Source of the DNA: Ereboglobus sp. PH5-10
GTDB lineage: Bacteria; Verrucomicrobiota; Verrucomicrobiia; Opitutales; Opitutaceae
Length of the DNA stretch: 64,000 nt
Reading direction: 5' to 3'
Assembly: GCF_029504735.1 (NCBI RefSeq)
Contig: NZ_JAQFIP010000004.1
Span: 186,001-250,000 of the forward strand
Position 1 is the first letter of the stretch; every line of letters begins with the position of its first letter. The position numbers were made by a program, and so were the translations under genes. The notes beneath the pieces are model-generated. The model worked only from the letters and a program-made list of their open reading frames with translations. It did not search any database and had not been told where the DNA came from. Of the stretch, positions 34,701 to 43,457 are shown in pieces.

Positions 34701-36132
34701 AGCCGTCCGCGGTGGCGTGAAGGCTGTCGAAGTTTTCGCGGAGCTCGGCGTGGAGTTTGTTGAGGCGGGTGTTGATGCGGTCGAGCTCGGGGGCGGGGTT
34801 TGTGTGAAGCTGGTCCTGGGCGAGATTTTCGAGGCGTTCGCGGAGGCCGAGATAGAGGTCGCGGCGATCGCGTTGCGGATCGTGGATGACGCCGCAGAGC
34901 GGGCCGAGACCCATGCCGTCGAGGCGGTATTTGACGACGTCGAGCGCGGTGCGCTTGTCGCAAACAAAGAGGACTTTTTCGCCGCGGGCGAGGTGGTCGC
35001 CGATGACGTTGGCGATGGTCTGGCTTTTGCCAGTGCCGGGAGGGCCGTGGATGACGAGAGCGGCGCTGTTGCGGGCGTGGAGGACGGCCTCGGCCTGGCA
35101 GGGATCGGCGTGCGTGACGAGAAGCTCGTTGGAAAAATCGCGCGCGGGGAGTTGCGCGTGGTCGCGAATGGCTTCGGCCGCGGCCTCGGCGGCGTGATGA
35201 TCGGGATCGGTTTCGACGAGCGCCTCGGGCGTGAGGAAGGGGCGGATGGGGTTGTCGAGCGCGGGCTCGTTTTCGATCATCCACTGGGTGTCGCGGAGGA
35301 GTCCGGGATTGGTGACGGGGAAGAGTCCGAGGACGGCGCAGGGAAGGATCGCGGGGGCGTCGGGGAGCGCGTCGGTTTTGGGAACGGGCTGGAGCGGCGT
35401 GGCGGCGTCGAAGAGGGCGGGCGGCGGCGTTTGCGCGCCGGGTTGCGGGAGCGGGATGCCGGCGGCCTTGGCGACGAGGTTGATGATGTCGGTGATTTCG
35501 CGCCAGGGGTCCTCGGCGTTGTCGTCGGCAAAAAGCTCGTCGGTGTCGGCGCCGGTTTTTTGCTCGATCCAGGCCATGAGCGCGGGGTTGGGTTGCACGA
35601 GGTCGGCGCCGTTACCGCTGGTGGAAATCGAGATGCCGGGGCGCGTGTCGCGGCGCACGGTGAGGTTGACGGGGACGAGTGCGAGGGGCGCGAGGATGCG
35701 GGCGCCGCGCGAGCGGGCGCGGGAGCCGTGGTTTTCGTCGCGCGCGGGGATGGAGAGGAGCGGGAAGCCGATGTAGAGGGCTTGTTCGCCGTAGTCGTTG
35801 TAGTAGTCAACGGCATCGGCGGCGATCTCGCGGGTTTTGTTGAGCACGCGGGTCTGGCGTTCGGCGGCGGCGCGGGCGTCCTTCTGCTCGTCGGACCACT
35901 CGCTCTCGGGGTAGTCGGGTTTTTTGAAGGCGGGGGTCCTGGCGGGAAACTCGAAGGACTTGCCCGCGGCGGAAAGGAGTTGCGCGAGAAACCCGGCCGC
36001 GGGATCGGCGCCTTGCAGGTGGCGGAAATCGTGAAGGTCGATGCGCTGGCGGCTGCCGTGGGGGCGTGCGTTGAGTCCGGGGCCGGAGGTGAGGCTCGCG
36101 TAGAGCCGCTGGAGCATGGTTTCGAGAATCAT
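31771..36132 (-). CDS. Giant superfamily 1 helicase with N-terminal DUF4011-like region and C-terminal Vsr-like nuclease domain
   Basis: 1,453 residues. The N-terminal ~330 residues resemble the DUF4011-type region of large bacterial helicases. Walker A GPPGTGKSQT lies at about 360-369, followed by FVCDKRTALDVV. A long helical insertion (about 430-950) separates this from motif II FDEASQCRLEEALPVLL (near 1010), with GDPKQLPPTRFF next. Later SF1 motifs are SIGVACFNLNQRDLI, KNLENVQGDERDHMI and LNVLVTRARDAIHV. The last 100 residues (STVYWGNDGFCVDIALTHP to SLHRIWSPALFRDPEKLL) resemble Vsr/MTES_1575-type endonuclease folds. Such fusions are often found in antiviral islands, but no neighbouring defence gene supports that here, so the role (repair or defence) is open. 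Confidence 0.8.
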   Translation of the reverse strand: MILETMLQRLYASLTSGPGLNARPHGSRQRIDLHDFRHLQGADPAAGFLAQLLSAAGKSFEFPARTPAFKKPDYPESEWSDEQKDARAAAERQTRVLNKTREIAADAVDYYNDYGEQALYIGFPLLSIPARDENHGSRARSRGARILAPLALVPVNLTVRRDTRPGISISTSGNGADLVQPNPALMAWIEQKTGADTDELFADDNAEDPWREITDIINLVAKAAGIPLPQPGAQTPPPALFDAATPLQPVPKTDALPDAPAILPCAVLGLFPVTNPGLLRDTQWMIENEPALDNPIRPFLTPEALVETDPDHHAAEAAAEAIRDHAQLPARDFSNELLVTHADPCQAEAVLHARNSAALVIHGPPGTGKSQTIANVIGDHLARGEKVLFVCDKRTALDVVKYRLDGMGLGPLCGVIHDPQRDRRDLYLGLRERLENLAQDQLHTNPAPELDRINTRLNKLHAELRENFDSLHATADGCASFHDTCGKWLELAGAVATPIPAVDGLTPALIEEHRVDLEEGVQRALAARWPENPFRNRVGISLADWLAKPAAATAAQLRDLVSKSSILDRYPDSPAAPLSAGIALDEQVGARVELAAKLDAAIAHARHAIAARLAADPHWQNWRAEIETLAPEKEPLAKPLDRELHLQTKSALPSLAQCNQRLLALREWLPLADSWKRHFAFSKKSAARRALEPLALPLDRASAERAQTYYAALKARHLWADVHERIHAAQPAAALPPDETLRALADALPSILDALEAASLPANSHLKSAALSALSEPATSANFPALLRQGAQRASALIDLRDTLAATKLFHAAAIDELIDAWRANPAVTVETQRFVEFQNTLEECVRYTDVISRLSTALSIALTHAADAALPWETAEPALRLSALTLEIQTQLRENPALARIDTHRVEAAFSEKLERTAEKASLVRQLILYRWKKVWRDRLLAATGGRLNTLGASLRQRLFVRGQRAMKLRQMIAAGADIPGGDPLFDFCPVWMAGPSTVAQIFPRAHLFDVIIFDEASQCRLEEALPVLLRGKRVVIAGDPKQLPPTRFFESALTESNDTAAETAEEVFAQQQSETEDLLGAALNLNVQEAFLDVHYRSRNAALIGFSNDSFYNKRLQPIPGHPKNRAVHAPILLTHVDGVYHERGNEAEARAAANLVAELLDTAEPPSIGVACFNLNQRDLIIDALDEKAAADPAFAQKLETARRRRGRDSFEGLFVKNLENVQGDERDHMIICTTFGPDKDGKFRRNFGALSRIGGDRRLNVLVTRARDAIHVLTSIPRVEYTSVTPPEPGRSITGRHQLYAYLRYAETLGARFDEWQTELETARRHEHAQVLRDETTQPSALAEALARRLHAASNIGSTVYWGNDGFCVDIALTHPHMPADVTIGVLTDFNRYKKTPDPVAWENFRAQILQSQGWSLHRIWSPALFRDPEKLLAEIADRHQAATEQNQS

Positions 36133-36332
36133 GGCGGAGGGTTAAGCGAACACTGAAACACGAAACATGGACGGAGCAATGGAGATATTTTCACGCGGCG
36201 AGCCGGTGCGCCCGACGATAATTTCAAACGTCGCATCCCAAGCCCAAAACCGGAATGTTTTTGAACGGCTTGGGGTTTTGCCGAATGGAATTTTGAAATT
36301 CTAAAAATTAAAACGCCAGAGCCTAAAAAGCA

Positions 36333-38054
36333 TCACTGTGTCGAGGTTCTGCGCCAGTCGATGAGTTCCATTTGGAGGAGCTTGCGGTCGTTGAAATGAT
36401 TCCAGGCGATTTTGACGGCGATGTCGATTGGTTCGCCGACAGGGGGAATGCGTCCGGCCATTTTCCAAGCGACACCGAAAAGGCGGCGGCCAAGGCCGTC
36501 GTCAAAATGGAAGCGGAAATGCTGCTGCTTGAAAACATCGGGGCGATGATCGAGGACGATGCCGCGAATGCCAAAAACGGGCTCGGGGTTGCCCTGTCCG
36601 AAGGGATGCAGGGTGCAGATTTCGTCCATCAGGTTTTCGCGGACTTGCTCGGGCTGGAGCCAGGCGGCGATGTCGAGCGTGGGCTCGGGAATGGCGCTTC
36701 CGGCATGAGCGACGACGGCTTTCTCGAACTGGTCGCGAAAGGTGTCGATGTTTTGATGCACGAGCGAGACACCGACGGCCATGGGATGTCCGCCCCAACT
36801 GTTGAGCTGTTCGGCGCAGGCACCGAGAACCTCGACGAGGTTGATGCCGTCAACGCTGCGCCCGGAGCCCTTGGCCTGCTCGGTTTCATGCCCGAGAACG
36901 ACGGTGGGGCGGTGGTATTTGCGCGAAATGCGCCCGGCAACGATGCCGACCACGCCGGGGTGCCAGCTTTCGGAATAGAGAACAAAACCGGGCCGGTCGG
37001 CGTAGAGAGTTTCGACCATGCGCTCGGCCTCCTCGGTCATCTGGCGCTCGATGTCCTGGCGCTCGCGGTTGAAGGCGTCGAGTTCCTGCGCGGTCTTGGT
37101 GCAGAACTCGGCGTCGTCGGAGAGCATGAGCTCGACGGAGATGGCGGCGTCGGCGAGGCGTCCGCTGGCGTTGATGCGGGGGCCGAGGCGGAAGGAGACA
37201 TCAACGGGCATGATGTCGTTTTCGGGATTGACCCCGGCGACTTGCATGAGGGCGAGCACGCCGGGACGCTTTGTCTTTTGGAGAATGCGCAGGCCGGTGC
37301 GGGCGAGGATGCGGTTTTCGCCGTGAAGGGGGACCAGGTCGGCGACGGTGCCGAGCGCGACGAGGTCGAGCGAGTCGCGAAGTTTTATCTTGAAGGCGGT
37401 CTCGTTATTTTCGGTGCGGAGCAGCTTGAGCAGGCCGTGCGCGAGTTTGAAAACGAGGCCGACGGTGCAGAGATTGCGCCAGGGTTCGTCACCCTCGTCC
37501 TCGGAGACGTGGGGGTTGACGAGAATGCCCTGCTCGAGGGTTTTCTCGCGGGAGCGGTGGTGGTCAACGACAAGGACGTCGATGCCCTGCGAGATGAGGT
37601 AGGCGACTTCCTCGTGCGAGTTGGTGCCGCAATCGAGGGCGATGAAGAGCTGGGGCTTGCCGAGTTCGAGGGCGCGGTCGATGGCCGAGCGCGAGAGGCC
37701 GTAGCCGTCCTCCATGCGTCGCGGGACGATGAAGCGCGGGAAGAGGCCGAAGGCGCGCAGGGCGTTGACGAGGAGCGCGGTCGAGGTGACGCCGTCCACA
37801 TCGTAGTCGCCAAGGACGACCACTTCCTCCTTGTTAGCGATGGCGGTGCGGAGCCGCATGGCGGCTTGCTCGAGATTCTTGAGAAGGAAGGGGTCGTTGA
37901 GTTCGCTGAGCGTGGGATGCAGGAACTTGTTTGCCTCCTCCGGCGTGCGCAGGCCGGCGCGCATGAGCAGCTCGGCCAGCACGGGGCTTGCGCCCACGGA
38001 GTGACTTAGTTTCTCAACCTCGGCGGTTGGAAAGGGCGTGTATATCCAGCGCAT
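36333..38054 (-). CDS. recJ: Single-stranded-DNA-specific exonuclease RecJ
   Basis: 5'-3' single-strand exonuclease of recombination and mismatch repair, DHH/DHHA1 family. It has 573 residues. Catalytic motifs are LGDYDVDGVTS (Asp83, Asp85, Asp87), ALDCGTN, VVDHHRS (Asp164-His165-His166), ALGTVADLVPL and RINASGRL. The DHHA1 part is seen at HPGVVGIVAGRISRKYHRP and GSGRSV, and the OB-fold C-terminus at LHPFGQGNPEPVF. It is the third gene of a minus-strand group yajC-secDF-recJ, and is separated from secDF by a 125-base stretch containing inverted heptamer arrays. Confidence 0.96.
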   Translation of the reverse strand: MRWIYTPFPTAEVEKLSHSVGASPVLAELLMRAGLRTPEEANKFLHPTLSELNDPFLLKNLEQAAMRLRTAIANKEEVVVLGDYDVDGVTSTALLVNALRAFGLFPRFIVPRRMEDGYGLSRSAIDRALELGKPQLFIALDCGTNSHEEVAYLISQGIDVLVVDHHRSREKTLEQGILVNPHVSEDEGDEPWRNLCTVGLVFKLAHGLLKLLRTENNETAFKIKLRDSLDLVALGTVADLVPLHGENRILARTGLRILQKTKRPGVLALMQVAGVNPENDIMPVDVSFRLGPRINASGRLADAAISVELMLSDDAEFCTKTAQELDAFNRERQDIERQMTEEAERMVETLYADRPGFVLYSESWHPGVVGIVAGRISRKYHRPTVVLGHETEQAKGSGRSVDGINLVEVLGACAEQLNSWGGHPMAVGVSLVHQNIDTFRDQFEKAVVAHAGSAIPEPTLDIAAWLQPEQVRENLMDEICTLHPFGQGNPEPVFGIRGIVLDHRPDVFKQQHFRFHFDDGLGRRLFGVAWKMAGRIPPVGEPIDIAVKIAWNHFNDRKLLQMELIDWRRTSTQ

Positions 38055-38069
38055 CGGGCGATGGAATTT

Positions 38070-38178
38070 TCGATTCTCGATTCTCGATTTTCGATTGGGC
38101 GCTTCCGCGTCGTCCGGGTTTCACGGACGAAGAGGATATTCTTCAATCGAAAATCGAAAATCCAAAATCGAAAATCCG
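38070..38178. repeat. Inverted heptamer arrays between secDF and recJ
   Basis: An array of TCGATTC/TCGATTT heptamers (38070-38096) faces a complementary array of AATCGAA/AATCCAA heptamers (38145-38172). An inner CGTCCG / CGGACG stem lies between them. On the transcribed strand this makes one large hairpin between two co-directional genes. Confidence 0.82.
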
Positions 38179-38179
38179 G

Positions 38180-40771
38180 TTATTCGGATGCCTTGCTGGC
38201 GCCGGTCCACTCGTAGGTGGGCTTCACGTCCTGGTGTTTTTCAACGCGCTTGCGGTCGCCCCTGTGATACCAGTAGAAGACCTGCGAGGAAATGAAGATG
38301 GCGGAGAAGGTGGAGGTGATGATGCCGACGGTGAACGTGAAGGCGATTTCCTTGAGCACGCCGCTGCCGAATATGAAGAGCGACAGGGAGGCGAGGAGCG
38401 TGGTCGTCGATGTCATGATCGTGCGGGCGAAGACCTTGTTGATCGCGGTGTTCACGATGTCCTTGAGCGAGCCGGTCATGTTGATGCGCAGTTCCTCGCG
38501 GATGCGGTCGAACACAACAACGGTTTCGTTGATCGAGTAACCGGTGATGGCGAGGATGCCGGCGACCATGGGCGCGGTGAACTGGAAGCCCAGGAAGCCG
38601 TGGCCGATGATCACGAAGACGCCGACGGTCATGAGCACGTCGTGCGCCGACGAGAACATGGCGCCGATGCCGAAGCCGAGCTCGAAGCGGAAGGCGATGT
38701 AGAGGAGCGTGACGAGCATCGCGATGGCGATGGCCGTGATGGCCTTCCAGAGGATTTCATTGCCGATGGAGGGACCGACGGAACTGACGCCAAGGCTTTG
38801 GAAATTGGCCTCGGGGAATTTGGCCTGGAGGGCGGAGACGAGTTTCGGCGCGTTGTTGTAAGTGGTGTCAACGCGGAGGATTTCGTTGTCGGAGCCGATG
38901 TCCTTGACGTAGGCGGGCATGATCTCGCCGATGCCGGCTCCGGTGGCGGCGGCGCGAATGGCGCCGGTGTCGACTTTTTTGTCCTTGTTGAACTTGAGCG
39001 AAACGGAGTCACCGCCCGCGAAATCGATGCCGTAGATTGCCTTGCCGGTGTAGATGATGCCGCCGACGCCGATGGCGACGATGAGCCACGAGGCGATGAG
39101 GGCTTTCCAGCCCCACTTCACGAAGTCCCAGTGCGGGGCCTTGCGGAGGAGGTGGCGCATGGTGATTTTTTTCAGCACGCCGCCGTCGACGAGAAGCTCG
39201 AGGAGCATGTGTCCGGTGATGAGCACCGAGAAGAGCGTGGAGCACACGCCGATGGCGAGTGTGACGCCGAAGCCCTTGATCGGGCCGCTGCCGTAAATAA
39301 TCATGACGGCGCAAATGAGGAGCTGCACAAAGTGCGCGTCGAGAATCGTCCAGAGCGCCTTCATGAAGCCCGCGTGGTTGGCGGCGCTGAGCGATTTGCC
39401 CTCGCGTATCTCCTCGCGCATGCGCTCGAAGATAAGGATGTTGGCGTCAACCGCCATGCCGATCGTGAGCACGATACCGGCGAGTCCCGGGAGTGTGAGG
39501 GTGGCGTTGAAGTTGGCCATGACGCCGAAGATGATGACGACGTTGATGCCGAGCATGATGACGGCGAGGAGGCCGCCGCTCGAATAAAACATGATCATGA
39601 ACGCGGCCACGAGCGCGGCGCCGATGATGGAGGCGCGCAGACCGCTGGAAATGGCGTCCTCGGCGAGCGAGGGCCCGATTTCGTATTGCTCCCTGACGTG
39701 CATGGGGACGTCGAGCGGATTATTGAGCACGGCGGCGAGGTTTTGCGCCTCCATGGTGGTGAAGCGTCCGGTGATTTCGGCGCCGTTGCTGTCGATTTCG
39801 TCCTTCACGCCGGGATAGGACTGGAGTTTGCCATCGAGCACGATTGCCATGCTGGCGCGAGCCTCGTGATTGCCGGATTGCTGCTGGAGTTGCTTGCTGT
39901 AACGGGCGACTTCGCGGGTGATTTCGGCAAACTTCACGCGGCCGGTGTCGGTGAACTCCATGTTGATTTGCGGCCTGTTCCACTGGTCAAGCGAGGCGTA
40001 GGCGCGCTTGATAATCTTGCCGTCGGCGAGGGGGCGGCGCTGCACAAAGAGGTCAACGGTGCCGCCGTCGTCATTTTCAGCGGAGGTCATTTTCTCGTAA
40101 CCGGCGGGGATTTGCTCGCCGGGCTGACCGGTCGGATAAACAAAGGGATGCACGAGACGGAACTCCAGCATGGCGGGCTTTTGAAGGCTGTCCACGACGC
40201 CGGGGTCGTCCTTGGTGTTGACGCCGGGGAGCTGCACTTCGAGGCGGGTGTCGCCAACCGCGCGAATGATGGGCTCGGTGACACCGAAGGAGTTGATGCG
40301 CTTCTCGATGATTTCCTGCGCTTTTTTCAACTTGTCCGCGCGGGCGTCGCGGTCGAGGTCGGCGATGGCCTTGGCGTCAAGTTCGAGGGTGAACGCGACG
40401 CCGCCCTTGAGGTCGAGGCCGAGCTGGAGCTTGGCCTTGGACGACTTGAGCAGGTGCTTGAGGAGGATTTCATTCTTGGTGTCGGGGTTCTTGGAACGAC
40501 CGACGTCGATGTCGGGGAAGTATTCCTTTTGGAGGTCAATCTTCCGGTCGCCGGCCAGCTGCTTGAGGCCGAGGTAGGCGGTGCGGGCGCGGCCCTTGTC
40601 CTTGAGCTCGACGGCCTCCTTCATGAGGGCGTTGAACTCGGATTGCTTGGCCGAGGCTTCGAGTTTCACGAAGTCGATGAATTCCTGGTCCTTGAGCGGA
40701 ACCAGTGATGTTGCGCAAAAGACCACCACCGCAAGGCTGATGATGATCTTCCAGAGGTTACGTTTTATCAT
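38180..40771 (-). CDS. secDF: Fused protein translocase subunit SecDF
   Basis: Accessory membrane protein of the Sec translocon that uses the proton gradient to complete export. Both SecD (about residues 1-530) and SecF (about 550-863) are in one 863-residue chain. The SecD half shows the first helix (IIISLAVVVFCATSL), LGLDLKGGVAFTLELD, QLPGVNTKDDPG and the transmembrane block with GMAVDANILIFERMREE. The SecF half starts near WGWKALIASWLIVAIGVGG, then YGIDFAGGDSVSLKF, GYSINETVVVFDRIREEL and VNTAINKVFARTIMTS. Fused SecDF is common in some lineages. It is downstream of yajC and upstream of recJ on the same strand. Confidence 0.96.
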   Translation of the reverse strand: MIKRNLWKIIISLAVVVFCATSLVPLKDQEFIDFVKLEASAKQSEFNALMKEAVELKDKGRARTAYLGLKQLAGDRKIDLQKEYFPDIDVGRSKNPDTKNEILLKHLLKSSKAKLQLGLDLKGGVAFTLELDAKAIADLDRDARADKLKKAQEIIEKRINSFGVTEPIIRAVGDTRLEVQLPGVNTKDDPGVVDSLQKPAMLEFRLVHPFVYPTGQPGEQIPAGYEKMTSAENDDGGTVDLFVQRRPLADGKIIKRAYASLDQWNRPQINMEFTDTGRVKFAEITREVARYSKQLQQQSGNHEARASMAIVLDGKLQSYPGVKDEIDSNGAEITGRFTTMEAQNLAAVLNNPLDVPMHVREQYEIGPSLAEDAISSGLRASIIGAALVAAFMIMFYSSGGLLAVIMLGINVVIIFGVMANFNATLTLPGLAGIVLTIGMAVDANILIFERMREEIREGKSLSAANHAGFMKALWTILDAHFVQLLICAVMIIYGSGPIKGFGVTLAIGVCSTLFSVLITGHMLLELLVDGGVLKKITMRHLLRKAPHWDFVKWGWKALIASWLIVAIGVGGIIYTGKAIYGIDFAGGDSVSLKFNKDKKVDTGAIRAAATGAGIGEIMPAYVKDIGSDNEILRVDTTYNNAPKLVSALQAKFPEANFQSLGVSSVGPSIGNEILWKAITAIAIAMLVTLLYIAFRFELGFGIGAMFSSAHDVLMTVGVFVIIGHGFLGFQFTAPMVAGILAITGYSINETVVVFDRIREELRINMTGSLKDIVNTAINKVFARTIMTSTTTLLASLSLFIFGSGVLKEIAFTFTVGIITSTFSAIFISSQVFYWYHRGDRKRVEKHQDVKPTYEWTGASKASE

Positions 40772-40945
40772 ATGTTTGTTTTATTGGTTGAAATTGGTTG
40801 TGCCGCGCGAAGTTCGGGGAGTTTTCAGGTAACGGGGAGGCTGGGAAACGTAACGGCATTTTTGCCACCTTCTTCACGTTCCGGAGCCGTGTCCTTCGAT
40901 GACATCCGGCGCCGGAATCGCGCGAAGCGCAGGGGCGGGGCGGGG

Positions 40946-41314
40946 TTATTTCTGGTCGCTGGCGCCTTTTTTCTTGATGACGGTCTGGACGAAGTTTTTC
41001 GCAACCTCGACCTTCACACCGTCGGCGATGCGAACCACGAAGCGGTCGTCCTTGCGGTTGGTGATTTCACCGAAGATGCCGCTGGCGAGCAGAACCTGGT
41101 CGCCGGAGTCGAGTTCGGAGAGGAGTTTCTGGTGCTCTTTTTGCTTTTTGCGCTGCGGGGCGATGAGGAGGAAATAGAACGCGACGACCATCAGGATGAT
41201 CGGGCCGAATTGCATGAGGAAGTTGCTGCCACCGGAGGCGGGTTGACTCGCCGGCGCGCCTTCGGCCTGGGCAATGATTTGCAGTGCGAAATTGGAAATA
41301 GTGGCGATAGTCAT
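40946..41314 (-). CDS. yajC: Preprotein translocase subunit YajC
   Basis: Small single-helix subunit that associates with SecDF. From the ATG at 41314 it has 122 residues: an alanine-rich start, one membrane helix (FGPIILMVVAFYFLLIAPQ), the typical RKKQKEHQKLLSEL segment, then LDSGDQVLLASGIFGEITNR and a basic end. The 16 upstream in-frame residues are not family-like. It lies 174 bases upstream of secDF on the same strand and is divergent from speA, with 104 bases between the starts. Confidence 0.95.
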   Translation of the reverse strand: MTIATISNFALQIIAQAEGAPASQPASGGSNFLMQFGPIILMVVAFYFLLIAPQRKKQKEHQKLLSELDSGDQVLLASGIFGEITNRKDDRFVVRIADGVKVEVAKNFVQTVIKKKGASDQK

Positions 41315-41418
41315 GATTTGAGTGTTGAGTGTTTTGCGAAAAGAAAACACGAAGTAAACCAATCCTGCCGATTAAATAGCAAGCAACAAACCTTGGTCAT
41401 TTTTTCTTTACACACATC

Positions 41419-43365
41419 TTGAAAAAACAATCCGCATCCACCTGGTCAGTCGAAAAATCCGAGGAACTTTACGGTTTCAATCGCTGGGGCACGGGGCATT
41501 TCGGCGTTGATGACGAGGGCTTTGCCGAGGTGCGGCCCGTTCCGGACGGCCCGACAATTCGCATCATGGACGTCGTTGACGAGGCCGCGGGCATGGGCAT
41601 CAAGGCGCCGATGGTGATCCGGTTCCAGGATTTGCTGCGGCACCGCGTGCAACGGCTCAACCAGGCGTTCCGCCGCGCGATCCGCGAGGAAAACTACAAG
41701 GGCGACTATCGCGGGGTGTTTCCCATCAAGGTCAACCAGTTGCGCGAGGTGGTCGAGGAAATCATGTCGGCGGGAAAGGTCTACAACCACGGGCTTGAGG
41801 CCGGCTCCAAGCCCGAGCTCATGATCGCGCTCGCGATGCACGACAGCAACCAGCGCCTCATCATCTGCAACGGTTACAAGGACAACGACTACATCCGCCT
41901 CGCGCTCCTCGGGCGCAAGCTCGGCAAGCGCATCATCATCGTCATCGAGCAACTGGGCGAGGTGGACGACATCATCCGCATTTCGCAGGAGCTCGACGTG
42001 AAGCCGTTCATCGGCTTTCGCATAAAACTCCAGACGCGCGGCGAGGGCAAATGGTCGTCGTCGTCGGGCGACAACGCAAAGTTCGGCCTGAACACCGCGG
42101 AAATCCTTTTTGCCATTGAAAAACTCAAGGCCGCCAAGCTCTCAAAATCGCTGAAACTGGTGCATTTTCACATCGGCTCGCAGGTGCCGAACATCCTCAC
42201 GATCAAAAACGCCGTCGTCGAGGCCACGCGCTTTTACTGCCAGCTTGCGAAAATGGGATTCCCGATGGGCTACCTCGACATCGGCGGCGGGCTCGGCATC
42301 GACTACGACGGCTCGCGCACCAACTTCGAGTCCTCGATGAACTACACGCTCGAGGAATACGCGCGCGACGTCGTCTCGAACGTCATGGACATTTGCGAGG
42401 CCTCCAACGTGCGCGCGCCCGACATCATCAGCGAAAGCGGCCGCGCCATCGCCGCGCCGCACTCCATGCTCGTCGTGGAGGTGTTCGAGCGCATCAACAA
42501 AAAGGAGACGCTCCGCCAGCAGCACCTGCCGAAACAAAAGCACGACATCGTTTACGCGCTCGAGGCGCAGTTGAAAAACAAGTCGCGCCTCGGACGCCTT
42601 GAGCGATTCCACGACGCGCTCCAGAAAAAGGAGGAGGCGTTTTCGCTCTTCAACCTCGGCTACCTCGACATCGAAAACCGCGCCGCCGCCGAGTCGCTCT
42701 TCTGGCAGATCTGCGAGAAAATCGACCACGAGGGCAACGAGTCCGGCTACCAGCCCGAGGAGTTGCGCGACCTCAAAAAACTCCTCGCCGACCAATACGT
42801 CTGCAACTTTTCCGTCTTCCAATCACTCCTCGACCACTGGGCGCTCGATCAACTTTTCCCCGTCGTGCCGCTGCACCGCCTCAAGGAAAAACCCACCGTC
42901 AACGCGATCCTCGTGGACATCACCTGCGACTCCGACGGCAAAATCGGCAGCTTCATCGACCTGCAGGACACGAAGGACTACCTCACGCTCCATTCGCTCA
43001 ACGGCAAGCCCTACTACCTGGGCATATTCCTGACCGGCGCGTATCAGGACATCATGGGCGACCTGCACAACCTCTTCGGCCGCGTGAGCGAGGCGCACGT
43101 CTTCCTCGAACCCGACGAACCGAACGGCTTCTACATCGAGGAGGCGATCAACGGCAGCCGCATCGCCGAGGTGATCGAAGGCGTGCAATACCAGTGGGAG
43201 GAACTCTGCCGCCGCATGAAGGCGCAAATCGACACCGCGACCCGCAAGGATTTGGTGAAGCCGCGCGAAGGCGTGCGCCTGCTGGAATTCTACGAAACCC
43301 AGCTCCAAACAAAAACCTACCTGAACATCGAGCGCGCAAAGCGAAAGAAAAGGCAGAAAAAGTAG
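41419..43365 (+). CDS. speA: Biosynthetic arginine decarboxylase
   Basis: PLP enzyme of the fold III (alanine racemase-like) group that makes agmatine for polyamine synthesis. It has 648 residues and starts at TTG; no in-frame ATG fits nearby, since the following WSVEKSEELYGFNRWGTGHF is family-typical from the N-terminus. The PLP lysine is K104 in GVFPIKVNQ. Other marks are YNHGLEAGSKPEL, HFHIGSQVPN, LDIGGGLGIDYDGS (phosphate binding), ISESGRAIAAPHS and, near the C-terminus, VDITCDSDGKI and GAYQDIMGDLHNLFG. It is slightly longer at the C-terminus because of a Lys-rich tail. No agmatinase gene is seen here. Confidence 0.95.
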   Translation: MKKQSASTWSVEKSEELYGFNRWGTGHFGVDDEGFAEVRPVPDGPTIRIMDVVDEAAGMGIKAPMVIRFQDLLRHRVQRLNQAFRRAIREENYKGDYRGVFPIKVNQLREVVEEIMSAGKVYNHGLEAGSKPELMIALAMHDSNQRLIICNGYKDNDYIRLALLGRKLGKRIIIVIEQLGEVDDIIRISQELDVKPFIGFRIKLQTRGEGKWSSSSGDNAKFGLNTAEILFAIEKLKAAKLSKSLKLVHFHIGSQVPNILTIKNAVVEATRFYCQLAKMGFPMGYLDIGGGLGIDYDGSRTNFESSMNYTLEEYARDVVSNVMDICEASNVRAPDIISESGRAIAAPHSMLVVEVFERINKKETLRQQHLPKQKHDIVYALEAQLKNKSRLGRLERFHDALQKKEEAFSLFNLGYLDIENRAAAESLFWQICEKIDHEGNESGYQPEELRDLKKLLADQYVCNFSVFQSLLDHWALDQLFPVVPLHRLKEKPTVNAILVDITCDSDGKIGSFIDLQDTKDYLTLHSLNGKPYYLGIFLTGAYQDIMGDLHNLFGRVSEAHVFLEPDEPNGFYIEEAINGSRIAEVIEGVQYQWEELCRRMKAQIDTATRKDLVKPREGVRLLEFYETQLQTKTYLNIERAKRKKRQKK

Positions 43366-43457
43366 ACCGGGCTCTCCGCGCCTCCGCGAGGCAAGCCCCC
43401 ACCCCAGCCCGGCAAGCCTCCGACTTGCGCGCCCGCATCCCCTTCTCGCCACGCTTG

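Noticed and set aside
33943-36156. Long plus-strand open frame (737 codons) opposite the helicase-nuclease
   Set aside because: Exact antisense of a gene with clear helicase motifs; Gly/Glu/Val-rich shadow composition produced by high GC.
37988-40708. Plus-strand open frame of 906 codons opposite recJ and secDF
   Set aside because: Antisense of SecDF, whose motifs are unmistakable; Asp/Glu/His-rich shadow composition and no family features.
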